A DNA stretch of 64,000 bases. Origin: Kribbella sp. VKM Ac-2568 (lineage in GTDB: Bacteria > Actinomycetota > Actinomycetes > Propionibacteriales > Kribbellaceae). A model generated the notes under the pieces. The model made no database searches. It was not told the origin of the DNA and worked only from the letters and a program-made list of their open reading frames with translations. Location of the stretch: assembly GCF_004345365.1 (NCBI RefSeq), contig NZ_SLVF01000003.1, positions 124,001 through 188,000 on the forward strand, given 5' to 3'. Below, in pieces: positions 1 through 9,572 of the stretch (the stretch's first letter is position 1; every line of letters begins with the position of its first letter). A program made the translations under genes and the position numbers.

Positions 1-3000
1 TTCTTCTCCGCGTCCGCCTCACCCGTGTTGTCCCGGACCACCTTCACCGCGTCAGCGGCAACCGTGCCAGTGGTGGCCGGAGCGAGGGACACCGAGCCCG
101 TGGTCTCCTCCGCGAAGGTGTATTGGCCAAGGCCCACCCAGGTACCAGCGCCTGTCGTCTGGTTGACCGACTTGCTGACAGGAGCACCGCCAGTACTGAC
201 CGAGTACGGCGCCGCGGTGGACGCCCCAGCCACGGCCGGGTACCGGACGTAGACGGTGTACTTGCCGTCGGCCGGCACGTTCAACTTCCACGTGTACTTG
301 TCCGTGCTCCCGGTCGCCGCAGCATGCGTCCGGTAATTCGTCCCCTGGAAGCCAGTACCACTCGATGACAACGCCCACGTGCCGGCGACGTCCACATCAC
401 CGGTGTCGGAGTTGTCCACCAGCGACACGTCCAACCCGACCGGTACGCCGTCGTCGCTGCGGGACTTCAGCTTCCCATCGGGAAAGAAGTTCCACGCCAT
501 CGTGCGAGAGGACGAACCGCCCGCGCTCGTCAGCGTCCGAGCGGTCTGCTGACCGAGATCGTTGTAGCCGTAGGTCGCGGCGATGTCCCACGGGTCCGTG
601 CTGGACTTCACCCAGCCGTTGTCGAAGTAGCTGTACGACGTGTCGTTGCGGACCGTCTGCCCCTCGGAGGCCGGGGCGCTGACCTTGGTCACGTTGCCGA
701 TCTCGTCGTACGTCATCACCGTCTTGTCCGGCGTGTTGTACCGCGCGTCGTCCTTGTCGTAGGGCGACACCTTCTCCTTCGGCCGGTTCAGCGCGTCGTA
801 CACGGTGACCTGGGCGAAGTCGTCCGGATCGTCGGTCGTCTCGACCCCGCGCGGACTGATCACCTTGGTCTGGTTGCCGACCTGGTCGTACTCCACCTGC
901 GTGGTCCGGTACACCACGTTGCCGGAGGCATCCTTGGTGTGCGGAGCCTTGACCTGGATCGCCTTGCCCCGCTCATCCAGCGTGACCAGTGTCTTGTTGC
1001 CATCCGCATCCGTCGTACTGATCACGTTGCCGTCGCGGTCGTACTCCGTCGAGGTGCTCTTGCCCAGGGCATCGGTCGCCGTCTTCGGGCGGTGCGCCTT
1101 GTCGTAGGTGGACTTCGAAGTGAAGTCGTCCGGGTCGGTCGACTTGGACTTGCGCGGGTCGACCACCGTCACGACGTTGCCGACGTTGTCGTAGGAGTAG
1201 CTGATCTTGTCGTTCTGCGCGTTCGTGACCGACAGAAGCTGGTACACCGGGTCGTAGGAGTAGGAGGTGACGAAGTCCGTCGTGTCCGGGGTGAGCGATC
1301 CCTTGGGCTCGGTCTGCCGGAGCAGGTTGCCGACGACGTCGTACTCGTACTTCGTCTCGCGGTCCGGGTCCGTCGTCAGATCCTTCGGCGCCTTCGACGA
1401 GATCAACTGGTCCGCGTCGTCGTAGGCGTTGGTGCTGATCGCGCCGTTCGGGGCGGTCGCCTGCGTGACGTTGTCGTTGGCGTCGTACAACGGCGCCGGC
1501 GTGGTGATGTAGAGGTTCGCCTGCTGGTCCTTCGGAACCTTGCTGGTCAGCGGCCTGCCGAACAGGTCGTAGGTGTAGGTGCTCGTCTTGATCTTGGCGT
1601 CGGTAACAGTCAGTACATTGCCGCGGACGTCATAGGTGAAGTCAGTCGACTTCGTCAGCGGGTCGGTGATCTTCGTCGGGTAGCCCGTGTCGTGGTACAG
1701 CGAGTACGTCGTCGTGTTGTTGTTGGCGTCGGTCGAGGTCTTGAGCTGACCGAGCGGGTCGTAGGTGTACTTCGTGACGTAGTCGTCGGCCGTCGCGGTG
1801 GCGTTGCCCTTGGGGTCGGTCACCGAGGTGAGGTTGCCGAGCGGGTCGTAGCCGAAGGTCCAGGTTCGTCCCTCGGGGCTGACCTTGCGGATCAGCTCGC
1901 CGTAGAAACCGTTGCCGCCGACGTTGTAACTCAGGACCGTGCCAGGCGTCCCGTTGGCGTTGGCCTCGGCATCCTTGATCGTCAGCGGAAAGCCGGTCTT
2001 CGGGTCATAGGTCCAAGTGCTACGGGCTCCGTTGGCTTCCTCCAACTGGGTGACGTTGTGGTCGTCGTCCCAGCTGAGCTTGGTGGTCTCGTTCTTGGCA
2101 TTGGTCGTCTGGACGGGCCGCCCGAAGCTGTCGGTCACGTACTTCGTGGCGCGCGGCGTCGCATCAGTGACTGTGGTCTCCACGGTCGATCCGGCGGCGG
2201 GGACGTAGCCGAACGTCGTCGTCTTGCCGAGCCGGTCGGTCAGCTTCTCGAGCTTCCACTTGTCCTTGGGATCGGTGGTCGCCTCGAAGTACGACAGGTT
2301 GGTGGACTTGCCCCGCGGGTCGGTGATCCGGACCAGCTTGGTGTTCTTGTTGGTGTTGGTGGCGTCATAGACGAACTTGAACGTCTTCGCCGCGGTCGTT
2401 CCGGCGCCGTCCACCATCTCGGCCATCAGGCCCTTGTCGGAGTAGGTGAACGTCACCTTCCGGCCCGAGATGTCGGTGATGGACTCGACCTGGTCGATGA
2501 TCTTCGGGTTCGTCAGGTTCGTCGCGGCCGCCTTTACGCCTGCGTCGTTGATGTAGCTGTACGCCTGGCCCTTCTCGAAGTAGTCGAGCGTGAGCGTACG
2601 GCGCCCGGCCGCGTCGGTGATGTAGTCCAGGAACTTGACCGGCTTGTTGGCACTCTTGCGCTCCTCGTAGGTGAAGCGCGTCTCGTTGCCGTTCTTGTCC
2701 TTGATCACCGACTGGAAACCCTGGTCGTCGAAGAAGAACTGGGTGCGGTCCGGCCGGGTCAACACCCAGGCACGGTTCACCGAGGTCTTGTTGTCCGGCG
2801 GGTCCGCAACCTTCTGCAGGTACAGATGCACGCCCTTGGGGTGGTCGTAGTCCCACTTGGTCTCATCGGTCGTGCCGTGCTTATTCAGCGCGAAAGTGTG
2901 ACTGGTGCCGTCCCCGTCGGTCAGAGTGATGTCGGTCGGCCACTTCTGACCCCGCGGGTGGAAATCGAGCGCCGACCCGAGGCGGTTCAACGTGGAGGTC

Positions 3001-6000
3001 GACAACGACCAGCCGAAGCCCATCGAGGACGCCGACGTGTCCAGGCTGTTGTAGGTCATCCGCACGAACGTGGACGCGCCACGACTCGGGTTCGACAGCG
3101 CGTTGTAGCCGAAGGCAACGTTTCCGGTGGCCAGGTTCACCATCGCCGACGAGCCGGCGCCGGTGTTCTTCCCGGCGTACTGGTAGAACTTCTCCAGCCC
3201 CAACTGGTCCGACGTCGGGTCCTCGACGGCGGCGTTCTGGTCGAGCGTGCCGACCCCGCCGGTGGTCTTCGATAGCCAGGCACCTGTCACCTTGTTGCGC
3301 AGGTCCCACTCGAGGACGAAGTCCTCCCGCTTGTTGCTCGGATCACCGGCGACCGGGCTCTTCACCTGGGCGCTCACCTTGACCGCAGCACCGGGCGCGA
3401 GGTCGGCCGGCAGCGCGGTGTCCAGACGGTTCGCCGCGGAGGTCACCTCGGTGCCGTCCGGGAGCGTCCAGTGGTACGACAGCGCGTAGTCCGACGATTT
3501 CAGCGCGAACGCCTGCGTGTTCGTGACCGTCACGTCGACCGGGTACTGCGCCGCGGGCTGCTGCCGCTGCGGCGTCTTCGGCGCGTGGTACGCCGACTCC
3601 GGGGTCTTCGTCAGGTAGGTGACCTTCAGCAGCGGCCGGAGCAGCGGCTCGGCAGCCTCGGCGCTGAGGAACAGCCCGTGTCCGGTGGTGGTCTCCGTGG
3701 CCTGCTTGACCAGGAAGCCATGCTCACTGCCGGGAGTGTTCACCCAGTTCTGCACGGCCGTCTTGGCCTGCCACCAGTGCCAGGTCGGGTCCGGTCCCAT
3801 GTTCGCGGACGGCACGTAGTCCAGGGATGCGCCGAAGGAGCCGCCGGCAGTGGTCCACGCGGTGGTCGAGTTGATCTTCTGCCACGTCGTCGATGACTCG
3901 GTGAAGGTCTGGTTCAACGCGTGGGCGTTGAGCTGGGCCGCGCCTCCTTCGTAGTGCGCCTTCCACAGTCCGAGCTTGGCGTCGAGGATCGTGGAGCCTG
4001 CCGGGATGGAGGAGCTGACCGTCCCGAAGTTCACCACGGCCCGGGTCTTGCCGTACGTCGCGTTGTTGCCGACCTCGAGCCAGGCCTTGCCCTCGATCTT
4101 GTCCAGATTCGTCGCGAACTGGACGCTCGACAACGTCGAGTCGGTCGCGTTCTGGAAGTACTTCACCACCTGGCCGGCCTTCGGCAGGCGCGCGAGTTGC
4201 GTCGCCGACGGTGTCAGCCCGCCGTCCTTCGTCTTGACCGCGACCTGGTAGTAGTACCCGTCGCCTTCGTCCGACGTGTCGTCGGCCGGAGTCGGCTCCG
4301 CACTGGTGTCGACGAAGGTCGTCGTTCCGGTCGCGACCGGCGCGACCAGGGTGTCGGCGGTCGGCGTGAAGTTCTGGAAGATGCTGCGGTGTACCTGGTA
4401 CTCGACGATGTCGTCGGCCGTGCTGGTGCTCGGGTCTGCGTACGCGCTCCAGTTCAGCGTGGCGCCGGTCGCGGCGATCGTCGTCGGCGTGCTGAGGGTG
4501 ACTCCGGGCCGTCCGTAGGTGATGACGAGCTTGGGACGGTTGGCGTGCCGATGCACGTCCGAGCCGTTGTACGCGTACTCGCTGGCCTGATAGACCGGTC
4601 CGCCCCGTCCGAGGGTCTCGTCCGTCGCCTTGACCACGAGGCCGTTGTTCGGGTTGCCGTCGAGCCAGTACTGCACCGCGTTGCGGACGCTGAACGCGTG
4701 CCACACGCTGCTCTCGCCGGCATCCTTCGTGTCGTAGGCGCGCTTGATCAGCCGCATCGTGTCGGCGGTCGTGACCTTGCCCGCGACGTCGCCCATCGTG
4801 ATCCGGTAGCCGCCGCCCACGTTGAACGGCAGCGAGCCGAGGGCCTTCAGAACATTCCCAGTTCCTTGCGTCTGATCGACCGTGTAGTTCGACGTTCCCC
4901 CGCCGTGCAGGACGCTGTACGGCGTGTTTGTCGCGCGATCGGCGCCCTGCAGATATCCCGCATAGACGTCGTAGGAGCCGGTCTCGGTGACGTCGGGCAT
5001 CCAGGTGAACGACGAACCGGTGGCCGCGTCGTTCTGGTACTTGTACCCGCCGCCGTCCGCGAGGGCCGACGTGCCGGAGAGCCAGGCGCCGACCATCGAG
5101 GTCTTGGTGGTGTGGCTGTCGTCGACGTACGCCATGTTGTAGCTCAGGCTGCCCAGGGTGGTGTTGACGGTCGAGTTCCAGTTCACCGTCGACTCGGTCC
5201 AGGCCGAAGCACCCAGGCGGGCCTCCAACTGGACAGCGTTCGCGTTGGTCTCGAACGACTGGTCAAAGTAGAGCTTGAGCTGCGCGGAGTCGACCGTGGT
5301 CCCCGGCGGCACGCTCGAGATGTCGAACTTCAGCAGGCTCCGGCGCTTGGCCGAGGCGGTCGTACCGGCGTACAGACCGGTGATGCCGCCGTAGTTGGTG
5401 GTCGGCGCGCCGGAGTCGACCATCGCGTCCTGCGCCTGGTCCGGCGCCGGCTCCACCGCGATCGTCGGGTCGATCACCACCGGGAACTGCCGGTCGGCGC
5501 TGTTCAGCCAGCCCGCGTCCGCGCGCACGGTGATGTCGATGTTCGCTCCGCGCTGGGTGACGGTCTGCGTCACCTTGTCGCTGAAAGCCTTCCCGTACGG
5601 CGACGCCGCGTCGTCGCGGGCATCGGTCATGAACGGCCGCGGCATCGTGAACAGCGGCCGGCCGACCCCGCTCTGCGGGGAGAACACGATCGAGCCGTCC
5701 GGCTGCTGCGCGGCCTTCACGCCGGCCAGCTTCAGACTGAACCGGTACGTCGGATCGGCCGGCGCCGACGCCAGGACGATGCTCTCCTTCAGCTGGTCCG
5801 GCCCGACCTGGTAGACCAGATCGGCATCGCCGAACACGTCCGGGTAGGTGACCGTGTCGCCGGAGACCTTCGGCGACAAAGCCTTCGAGCCGTCCGGAGC
5901 GCCCAGGGTCAGTCCACGGCCGTCGAGGTCGAACCGGACGAGCTGGTCGGCCCGATTGCCGAAGAAGCTGCGGAAGCTGTTGGTCTCGTTGGCGAGGCCG

Positions 6001-6404
6001 AACCCTGCCGCCCGGCTGGCCTTCACCGTGGTGTCGATCGGCTGCAGCGTGCCGTCCGCGGCCTGGAAGTTGACCGGCTCGCTGGACAGCTCCGCTTCCG
6101 TCCGGCCGTCTGCCAGCTGGAACACCTTGCTGGTCGGCGTCCTGCGGGCGGTGAGCTCCTTCACCCGTCGGCCGTCCCTCTTGACGGGCGACGGAGCCTG
6201 CTCGTTGCTGGCGACCCCGGCGGGCAGGACGGAGTTCAGCTCGGGGTTCGGTTGATTCGACTGGCTGCGCCAGCCCTGCAGGTCAGCGGCGGCCGATGGT
6301 TTCGGCGGCTTCGCCGGGACCGCGAAGGCCTGGACCTGCAGGCCTGACAAGAGCAGCGCGGTGGTGACGGACAGAGGGACGAGAACACGGCGGACGCGCG
6401 ACAT
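1..6404 (-). CDS. Giant secreted RHS/YD-repeat protein with DNRLRE and golvesin-like domains (3' end outside window)
   Basis: One frame stays open from ATG 6404 to the left edge (about 2,134 codons), with AAGGAG ten bases upstream. A Sec signal (MSRVRR, then a Leu/Val core, AFA cleavage) implies secretion. Approximate domain order: N-terminal beta region (40-310); a DNRLRE-type domain (326-628) interrupted by a golvesin/Xly carbohydrate-binding-like module (450-553); an FN3-like segment (630-730); a second DNRLRE domain (738-928); YD/RHS repeats (1075-1955), rich in YDxxGN units such as YDPLGNLTSV; and a second golvesin-like module (2010-2126). RHS proteins form a beta-cocoon that usually ends in a variable toxic or adhesive tip. 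That tip would lie outside the window, so toxin, adhesin or wall protein cannot be told apart. Domain names are from motif recognition; openness of the frame was read directly. Confidence 0.9.
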   Translation of the reverse strand, partial: MSRVRRVLVPLSVTTALLLSGLQVQAFAVPAKPPKPSAAADLQGWRSQSNQPNPELNSVLPAGVASNEQAPSPVKRDGRRVKELTARRTPTSKVFQLADGRTEAELSSEPVNFQAADGTLQPIDTTVKASRAAGFGLANETNSFRSFFGNRADQLVRFDLDGRGLTLGAPDGSKALSPKVSGDTVTYPDVFGDADLVYQVGPDQLKESIVLASAPADPTYRFSLKLAGVKAAQQPDGSIVFSPQSGVGRPLFTMPRPFMTDARDDAASPYGKAFSDKVTQTVTQRGANIDITVRADAGWLNSADRQFPVVIDPTIAVEPAPDQAQDAMVDSGAPTTNYGGITGLYAGTTASAKRRSLLKFDISSVPPGTTVDSAQLKLYFDQSFETNANAVQLEARLGASAWTESTVNWNSTVNTTLGSLSYNMAYVDDSHTTKTSMVGAWLSGTSALADGGGYKYQNDAATGSSFTWMPDVTETGSYDVYAGYLQGADRATNTPYSVLHGGGTSNYTVDQTQGTGNVLKALGSLPFNVGGGYRITMGDVAGKVTTADTMRLIKRAYDTKDAGESSVWHAFSVRNAVQYWLDGNPNNGLVVKATDETLGRGGPVYQASEYAYNGSDVHRHANRPKLVITYGRPGVTLSTPTTIAATGATLNWSAYADPSTSTADDIVEYQVHRSIFQNFTPTADTLVAPVATGTTTFVDTSAEPTPADDTSDEGDGYYYQVAVKTKDGGLTPSATQLARLPKAGQVVKYFQNATDSTLSSVQFATNLDKIEGKAWLEVGNNATYGKTRAVVNFGTVSSSIPAGSTILDAKLGLWKAHYEGGAAQLNAHALNQTFTESSTTWQKINSTTAWTTAGGSFGASLDYVPSANMGPDPTWHWWQAKTAVQNWVNTPGSEHGFLVKQATETTTGHGLFLSAEAAEPLLRPLLKVTYLTKTPESAYHAPKTPQRQQPAAQYPVDVTVTNTQAFALKSSDYALSYHWTLPDGTEVTSAANRLDTALPADLAPGAAVKVSAQVKSPVAGDPSNKREDFVLEWDLRNKVTGAWLSKTTGGVGTLDQNAAVEDPTSDQLGLEKFYQYAGKNTGAGSSAMVNLATGNVAFGYNALSNPSRGASTFVRMTYNSLDTSASSMGFGWSLSTSTLNRLGSALDFHPRGQKWPTDITLTDGDGTSHTFALNKHGTTDETKWDYDHPKGVHLYLQKVADPPDNKTSVNRAWVLTRPDRTQFFFDDQGFQSVIKDKNGNETRFTYEERKSANKPVKFLDYITDAAGRRTLTLDYFEKGQAYSYINDAGVKAAATNLTNPKIIDQVESITDISGRKVTFTYSDKGLMAEMVDGAGTTAAKTFKFVYDATNTNKNTKLVRITDPRGKSTNLSYFEATTDPKDKWKLEKLTDRLGKTTTFGYVPAAGSTVETTVTDATPRATKYVTDSFGRPVQTTNAKNETTKLSWDDDHNVTQLEEANGARSTWTYDPKTGFPLTIKDAEANANGTPGTVLSYNVGGNGFYGELIRKVSPEGRTWTFGYDPLGNLTSVTDPKGNATATADDYVTKYTYDPLGQLKTSTDANNNTTTYSLYHDTGYPTKITDPLTKSTDFTYDVRGNVLTVTDAKIKTSTYTYDLFGRPLTSKVPKDQQANLYITTPAPLYDANDNVTQATAPNGAISTNAYDDADQLISSKAPKDLTTDPDRETKYEYDVVGNLLRQTEPKGSLTPDTTDFVTSYSYDPVYQLLSVTNAQNDKISYSYDNVGNVVTVVDPRKSKSTDPDDFTSKSTYDKAHRPKTATDALGKSTSTEYDRDGNVISTTDADGNKTLVTLDERGKAIQVKAPHTKDASGNVVYRTTQVEYDQVGNQTKVISPRGVETTDDPDDFAQVTVYDALNRPKEKVSPYDKDDARYNTPDKTVMTYDEIGNVTKVSAPASEGQTVRNDTSYSYFDNGWVKSSTDPWDIAATYGYNDLGQQTARTLTSAGGSSSRTMAWNFFPDGKLKSRSDDGVPVGLDVSLVDNSDTGDVDVAGTWALSSSGTGFQGTNYRTHAAATGSTDKYTWKLNVPADGKYTVYVRYPAVAGASTAAPYSVSTGGAPVSKSVNQTTGAGTWVGLGQYTFAEETTGSVSLAPATTGTVAADAVKVVRDNTGEADAEK

Positions 6405-6758
6405 GGGCGGGGGGCTCCTTCGTGCTACCCGGGGCGCCTCACGGTGAGTCACCGAACCCCGGATCCAAGGCATTTCGACTCGGGGGCGGCCGAGCGCAGA
6501 GGAGCGTGGTTCATGGATCGGGGATGCGCCAGACCTACTCCGCGGTCATGTCACAACCTGCAACTTTGTAACGTTCCAAGCGTTTTCCCGATCGCGCGCG
6601 CCGGATCCCTGCAATCGATGGCAGATCGGACGGTGCGCCAGAGAAGCTGGCGGCAGGAGGTGTGGTGGCCATGGGGCCGGAACACGTTCGGTGCAAGAGC
6701 TTTGACTGTGTGTAACGGACTGCGAGGTGGGCTCTGGGGCGAGTAGGATCCCGCGCTT
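6405..6758. other. 354-bp divergent intergenic region
   Basis: This separates the minus-strand RHS gene from the plus-strand membrane-protein gene, so it should carry both promoters. It includes an AT-richer patch near 6560-6590 (GTAACGTT) facing the RHS gene and a TTGACT at about 6702 facing right. No properly spaced -35/-10 pair could be fixed, and no additional gene or RNA is seen. Confidence 0.5.
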
Positions 6759-7280
6759 GTGAAGCCCTTCCCCGCCCGGAAGCCGGTTTTCGTGGACTCG
6801 TCCGGGCATCGTCATCGCAAGATTCGTCGACTCGGGCTCGTAGTCGCCATCCCGGCGGTCGGGTATCTGGTGCTGCTGGCCAGCAGCGTGCTGGGCGGAC
6901 CACAGGTCGATACGCCGTTGATCCCGCTGCCGGAGGCCGGCAAGCAGCAGCCCGCTCCCAAGGTCAAGACCACCCAGCAACCGGCGGAAACCCCCGAGCC
7001 CGGCGATCCGGTCAGTACTTCGGACACGACCCTGCGCCCGGTCACCGAAGAGTCGACCACTCCCTCACCTGGTGACCTGCCGTCGAGCGGGCCTACGTCC
7101 TCGGCTCCCACTGCCACCCCGACAACCGGCACCAGCACGACGCCGACCACCAGCACCAGCACCAGCACCAGCCCGAGCACCACCCCGACGGTCACACCTG
7201 TGACGCCGAGCGGAACACCCGCGCATGGTAAGCCCACCGAGCCGCCGCCCGGACGCACCAAGACCCCCGGCAAGCCGTGA
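6759..7280 (+). CDS. Membrane-anchored Pro/Thr-rich protein
   Basis: The protein has 173 aa and starts at GTG. A short basic N-terminus (about 25 residues) is followed by one hydrophobic segment (about residues 27-46, LVVAIPAVGYLVLLASSV). The remaining ~125 residues are low-complexity Thr/Pro/Ser, including TSTSTSTS runs, typical of a glycosylated or wall-spanning stalk. Its stop overlaps the GTG of the next gene by four bases, so the two are probably translated together. It may tether or scaffold the glycan enzyme encoded next; that is inferred from position only. No catalytic motif is visible. Confidence 0.75.
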   Translation: MKPFPARKPVFVDSSGHRHRKIRRLGLVVAIPAVGYLVLLASSVLGGPQVDTPLIPLPEAGKQQPAPKVKTTQQPAETPEPGDPVSTSDTTLRPVTEESTTPSPGDLPSSGPTSSAPTATPTTGTSTTPTTSTSTSTSPSTTPTVTPVTPSGTPAHGKPTEPPPGRTKTPGKP

Positions 7281-9406
7281 GCCGCGCCCGCAGAGCACGG
7301 CAGGTACCACTTCGGACCCACTGGGTCATGCTCACGGTGCTCCTGGTCTGCCTGTCAGGCGCGCTGATGTTGCACGGGTACACAAATCACCTCTACGGCA
7401 CAGCACCTGACGGCGAGACGGCCGCCACGGGACCGCACGACGCAGTACCGGCTGCCATCGCGAAGGGCGGTCCGGTGATCGATGCCGGTACCGCGACGGC
7501 GCGCTCGGCACGGCCCAAGCCGCGGACGATCGCGATCACCTTCGACGACGGCCCGGATCCGGTCTGGACCCCGAAGGTGCTCGACCTACTGAAAGCCCAG
7601 AAGGTCAAGGCGACCTTCTTCGTGATCGGCACCCAGGTCGCCGCGCATCCCGAGCTGACCCGCCGCATTATTGCCGAAGGCCACCAAATCGGCCTGCACA
7701 CCTTCACCCACGCGAACCTCAGCACCATCCCGGCCTGGCGGCGGTCCCTCGAACTGCGGCAGAGCCAGTTGATCCTGGCAGGCGCGACCGGAGTCAGTAC
7801 GCCGCTGCTGCGGCCGCCGTACTCGTCCGAGCCGAGCGCTCTCACCAACGCCGACTGGTCGTCGATCGAGTGGTCGCGGGACGCCGGGTACCTGACGGTG
7901 CTGAGCACGCAGGACAGCGAGGACTGGCGTCGCCCCGGCACGGCACAGGTGATCGCGAACTCCACGCCCAAGGGCACGGCCGGCCAGGTGCTGCTGATGC
8001 ACGACGCGGGCGGTGACCGCACCCAGACGCTGGCCGCCCTGCAGAAGCTGATCCCCACCCTCAAGGCCCGTGGCTTCCGGTTCGCCACCGTGAGCGACAC
8101 CGTGGCTCTGCCGCAGCCCGTCCATTCGGTCGGTGCGGTGGAACGCGGCCGCGGGATCGCCGTGATCGGCGCGATGCGGCTGAGCGATGGCACACTCGGT
8201 GTGCTCGGCTGGCTCCTGTACGCCGCGGGCGCGTTGAGCGTGTTGCGTGCGGTGACTACCGTGATCGCCGCGAAGCGGCACGCGCGCGAGCGGTACTGGT
8301 CGTGGGGCGAGCCGGTCACTGAACCGGTCACGGTGATCGTGCCGGCCTACAACGAGTCAGCCGGGATCGAGGCGGCCGTGCGGTCACTGGTCGCCTCGGA
8401 TCATCCGGTCGAGGTGATCGTCGTGGACGACGGCTCGAGCGACGGAACCGCGGACGTGGTCGAGTCGCTTCGTCTCCCCGGCGTCCAGGTGATCAGGCAG
8501 CAGAACGCGGGGAAACCGGCCGCGTTGAACACCGGCCTGCAGGCGGCGTCGTACGAACTCGTGGTGATGGTCGACGGCGACACCGTCTTCGAGGAGGACG
8601 CGGTCCGGATGCTGGTCCAGCCGTTTGCCGACCCGTCCGTCGGGGCAGTCTCCGGTAACGCGAAGGTCGGCAACCGCAAGGGCCTGCTGGGCCGCTGGCA
8701 GCACATCGAGTACGTGGTCGGCTTCAACCTGGACCGCCGGTTGTTCGACCTCGCCGAGTGCATGCCGACCGTGCCTGGTGCGGTCGGCGGGTTCCGGCGG
8801 AGCGCGCTGCAGCGCATCGGCGGGCTGAGCGACGTGACGCTGGCGGAGGACACCGACCTGACCATGGCGTTGTGCCGTGACGGCTGGAGGGTCGTCTACG
8901 AAGAGCGGGCTCGTGCCTGGACCGAGGCGCCGGCCAGCCTGGGCGCACTGTGGCGGCAGCGGTACCGATGGTGCTACGGCACGCTGCAGGCGATGTGGAA
9001 GCACCGTGGCGCCTGGGTCCAGCGAGGACAGGCCGGCAAGCTCGGTCGGCGAGGACTGACCTACCTCCTGCTCTTCCAGGTACTGCTCCCGCTGCTCGCG
9101 CCGGTCGTGGACGTGTTCGCGCTCTACGGACTCGTCTTCCTCAACCCGCTGCGGGTAGGTCTGGTCTGGGCCGGCTTCATGGCTCTGCAGCTCGGAATGG
9201 GTCTGTACGCCTTCCGCCTGGACGGCGAGAAGCCCGGCCCGCTGTGGAGTCTGCCGCTGCAGCAGTTCGTCTACCGGCAACTGATGTACCTGGTGGTCAT
9301 CCAGTCGGTCTTCACCGCACTGGCAGGCTCGCGCCTGCGCTGGCAGCGGATGGAGCGCTACGGGAGCCTCGCCGTCCCACCTGCGTCCGCTGACGCCACC
9401 CGCTGA
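7277..9406 (+). CDS. Bifunctional polysaccharide deacetylase (NodB) / family 2 glycosyltransferase membrane protein
   Basis: The 709-aa fusion starts with an N-terminal membrane segment (about 15-33). A NodB deacetylase domain follows with TFDDGPDP (Asp90, Asp91), the metal-binding HTFTH (His141, His145) and RPPY. After a linker transmembrane helix (about 305-325) comes a processive GT2 domain: VPAYNES near 352, VVDDGSSDGT, a DGD motif, an AEDTDLT motif and QRYRW near 560, the QxxRW signature of hyaluronan, chitin and PgaC-type synthases. C-terminal transmembrane helices follow. It should polymerise and de-N-acetylate an N-acetylhexosamine polymer at the membrane. The GTG start overlaps the upstream stalk-protein gene. 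All key residues are present; the exact polymer is unknown. Confidence 0.9.
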   Translation: MSRARRARQVPLRTHWVMLTVLLVCLSGALMLHGYTNHLYGTAPDGETAATGPHDAVPAAIAKGGPVIDAGTATARSARPKPRTIAITFDDGPDPVWTPKVLDLLKAQKVKATFFVIGTQVAAHPELTRRIIAEGHQIGLHTFTHANLSTIPAWRRSLELRQSQLILAGATGVSTPLLRPPYSSEPSALTNADWSSIEWSRDAGYLTVLSTQDSEDWRRPGTAQVIANSTPKGTAGQVLLMHDAGGDRTQTLAALQKLIPTLKARGFRFATVSDTVALPQPVHSVGAVERGRGIAVIGAMRLSDGTLGVLGWLLYAAGALSVLRAVTTVIAAKRHARERYWSWGEPVTEPVTVIVPAYNESAGIEAAVRSLVASDHPVEVIVVDDGSSDGTADVVESLRLPGVQVIRQQNAGKPAALNTGLQAASYELVVMVDGDTVFEEDAVRMLVQPFADPSVGAVSGNAKVGNRKGLLGRWQHIEYVVGFNLDRRLFDLAECMPTVPGAVGGFRRSALQRIGGLSDVTLAEDTDLTMALCRDGWRVVYEERARAWTEAPASLGALWRQRYRWCYGTLQAMWKHRGAWVQRGQAGKLGRRGLTYLLLFQVLLPLLAPVVDVFALYGLVFLNPLRVGLVWAGFMALQLGMGLYAFRLDGEKPGPLWSLPLQQFVYRQLMYLVVIQSVFTALAGSRLRWQRMERYGSLAVPPASADATR

Positions 9407-9572
9407 GGGCGGCGACCGCAGGCGGCGGGACGGCTGCGGCAGGGCGGCGGCCGAAGGATTTCCCTGGTTCCGGGGCTTTTACCGGCTGATCGCTTCCGGA
9501 TCAGGGGATCCGCTCGCATGATTCCGGGCAACCGGCCGCCCGCCCTGCGGCCCGACCTCAGGAGCGCGTCCC

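Noticed and set aside
939..3275. 778-aa plus-strand open frame opposite the RHS gene
   Set aside because: It is Arg/Val-rich with no domain, antisense to a minus frame full of YD repeats. Long antisense frames are expected in GC-rich DNA.
3921..6347. 808-aa plus-strand open frame opposite the RHS gene
   Set aside because: Same reason: Arg/Val/Leu-rich shadow opposite the signal, DNRLRE and golvesin-like parts of the RHS protein.
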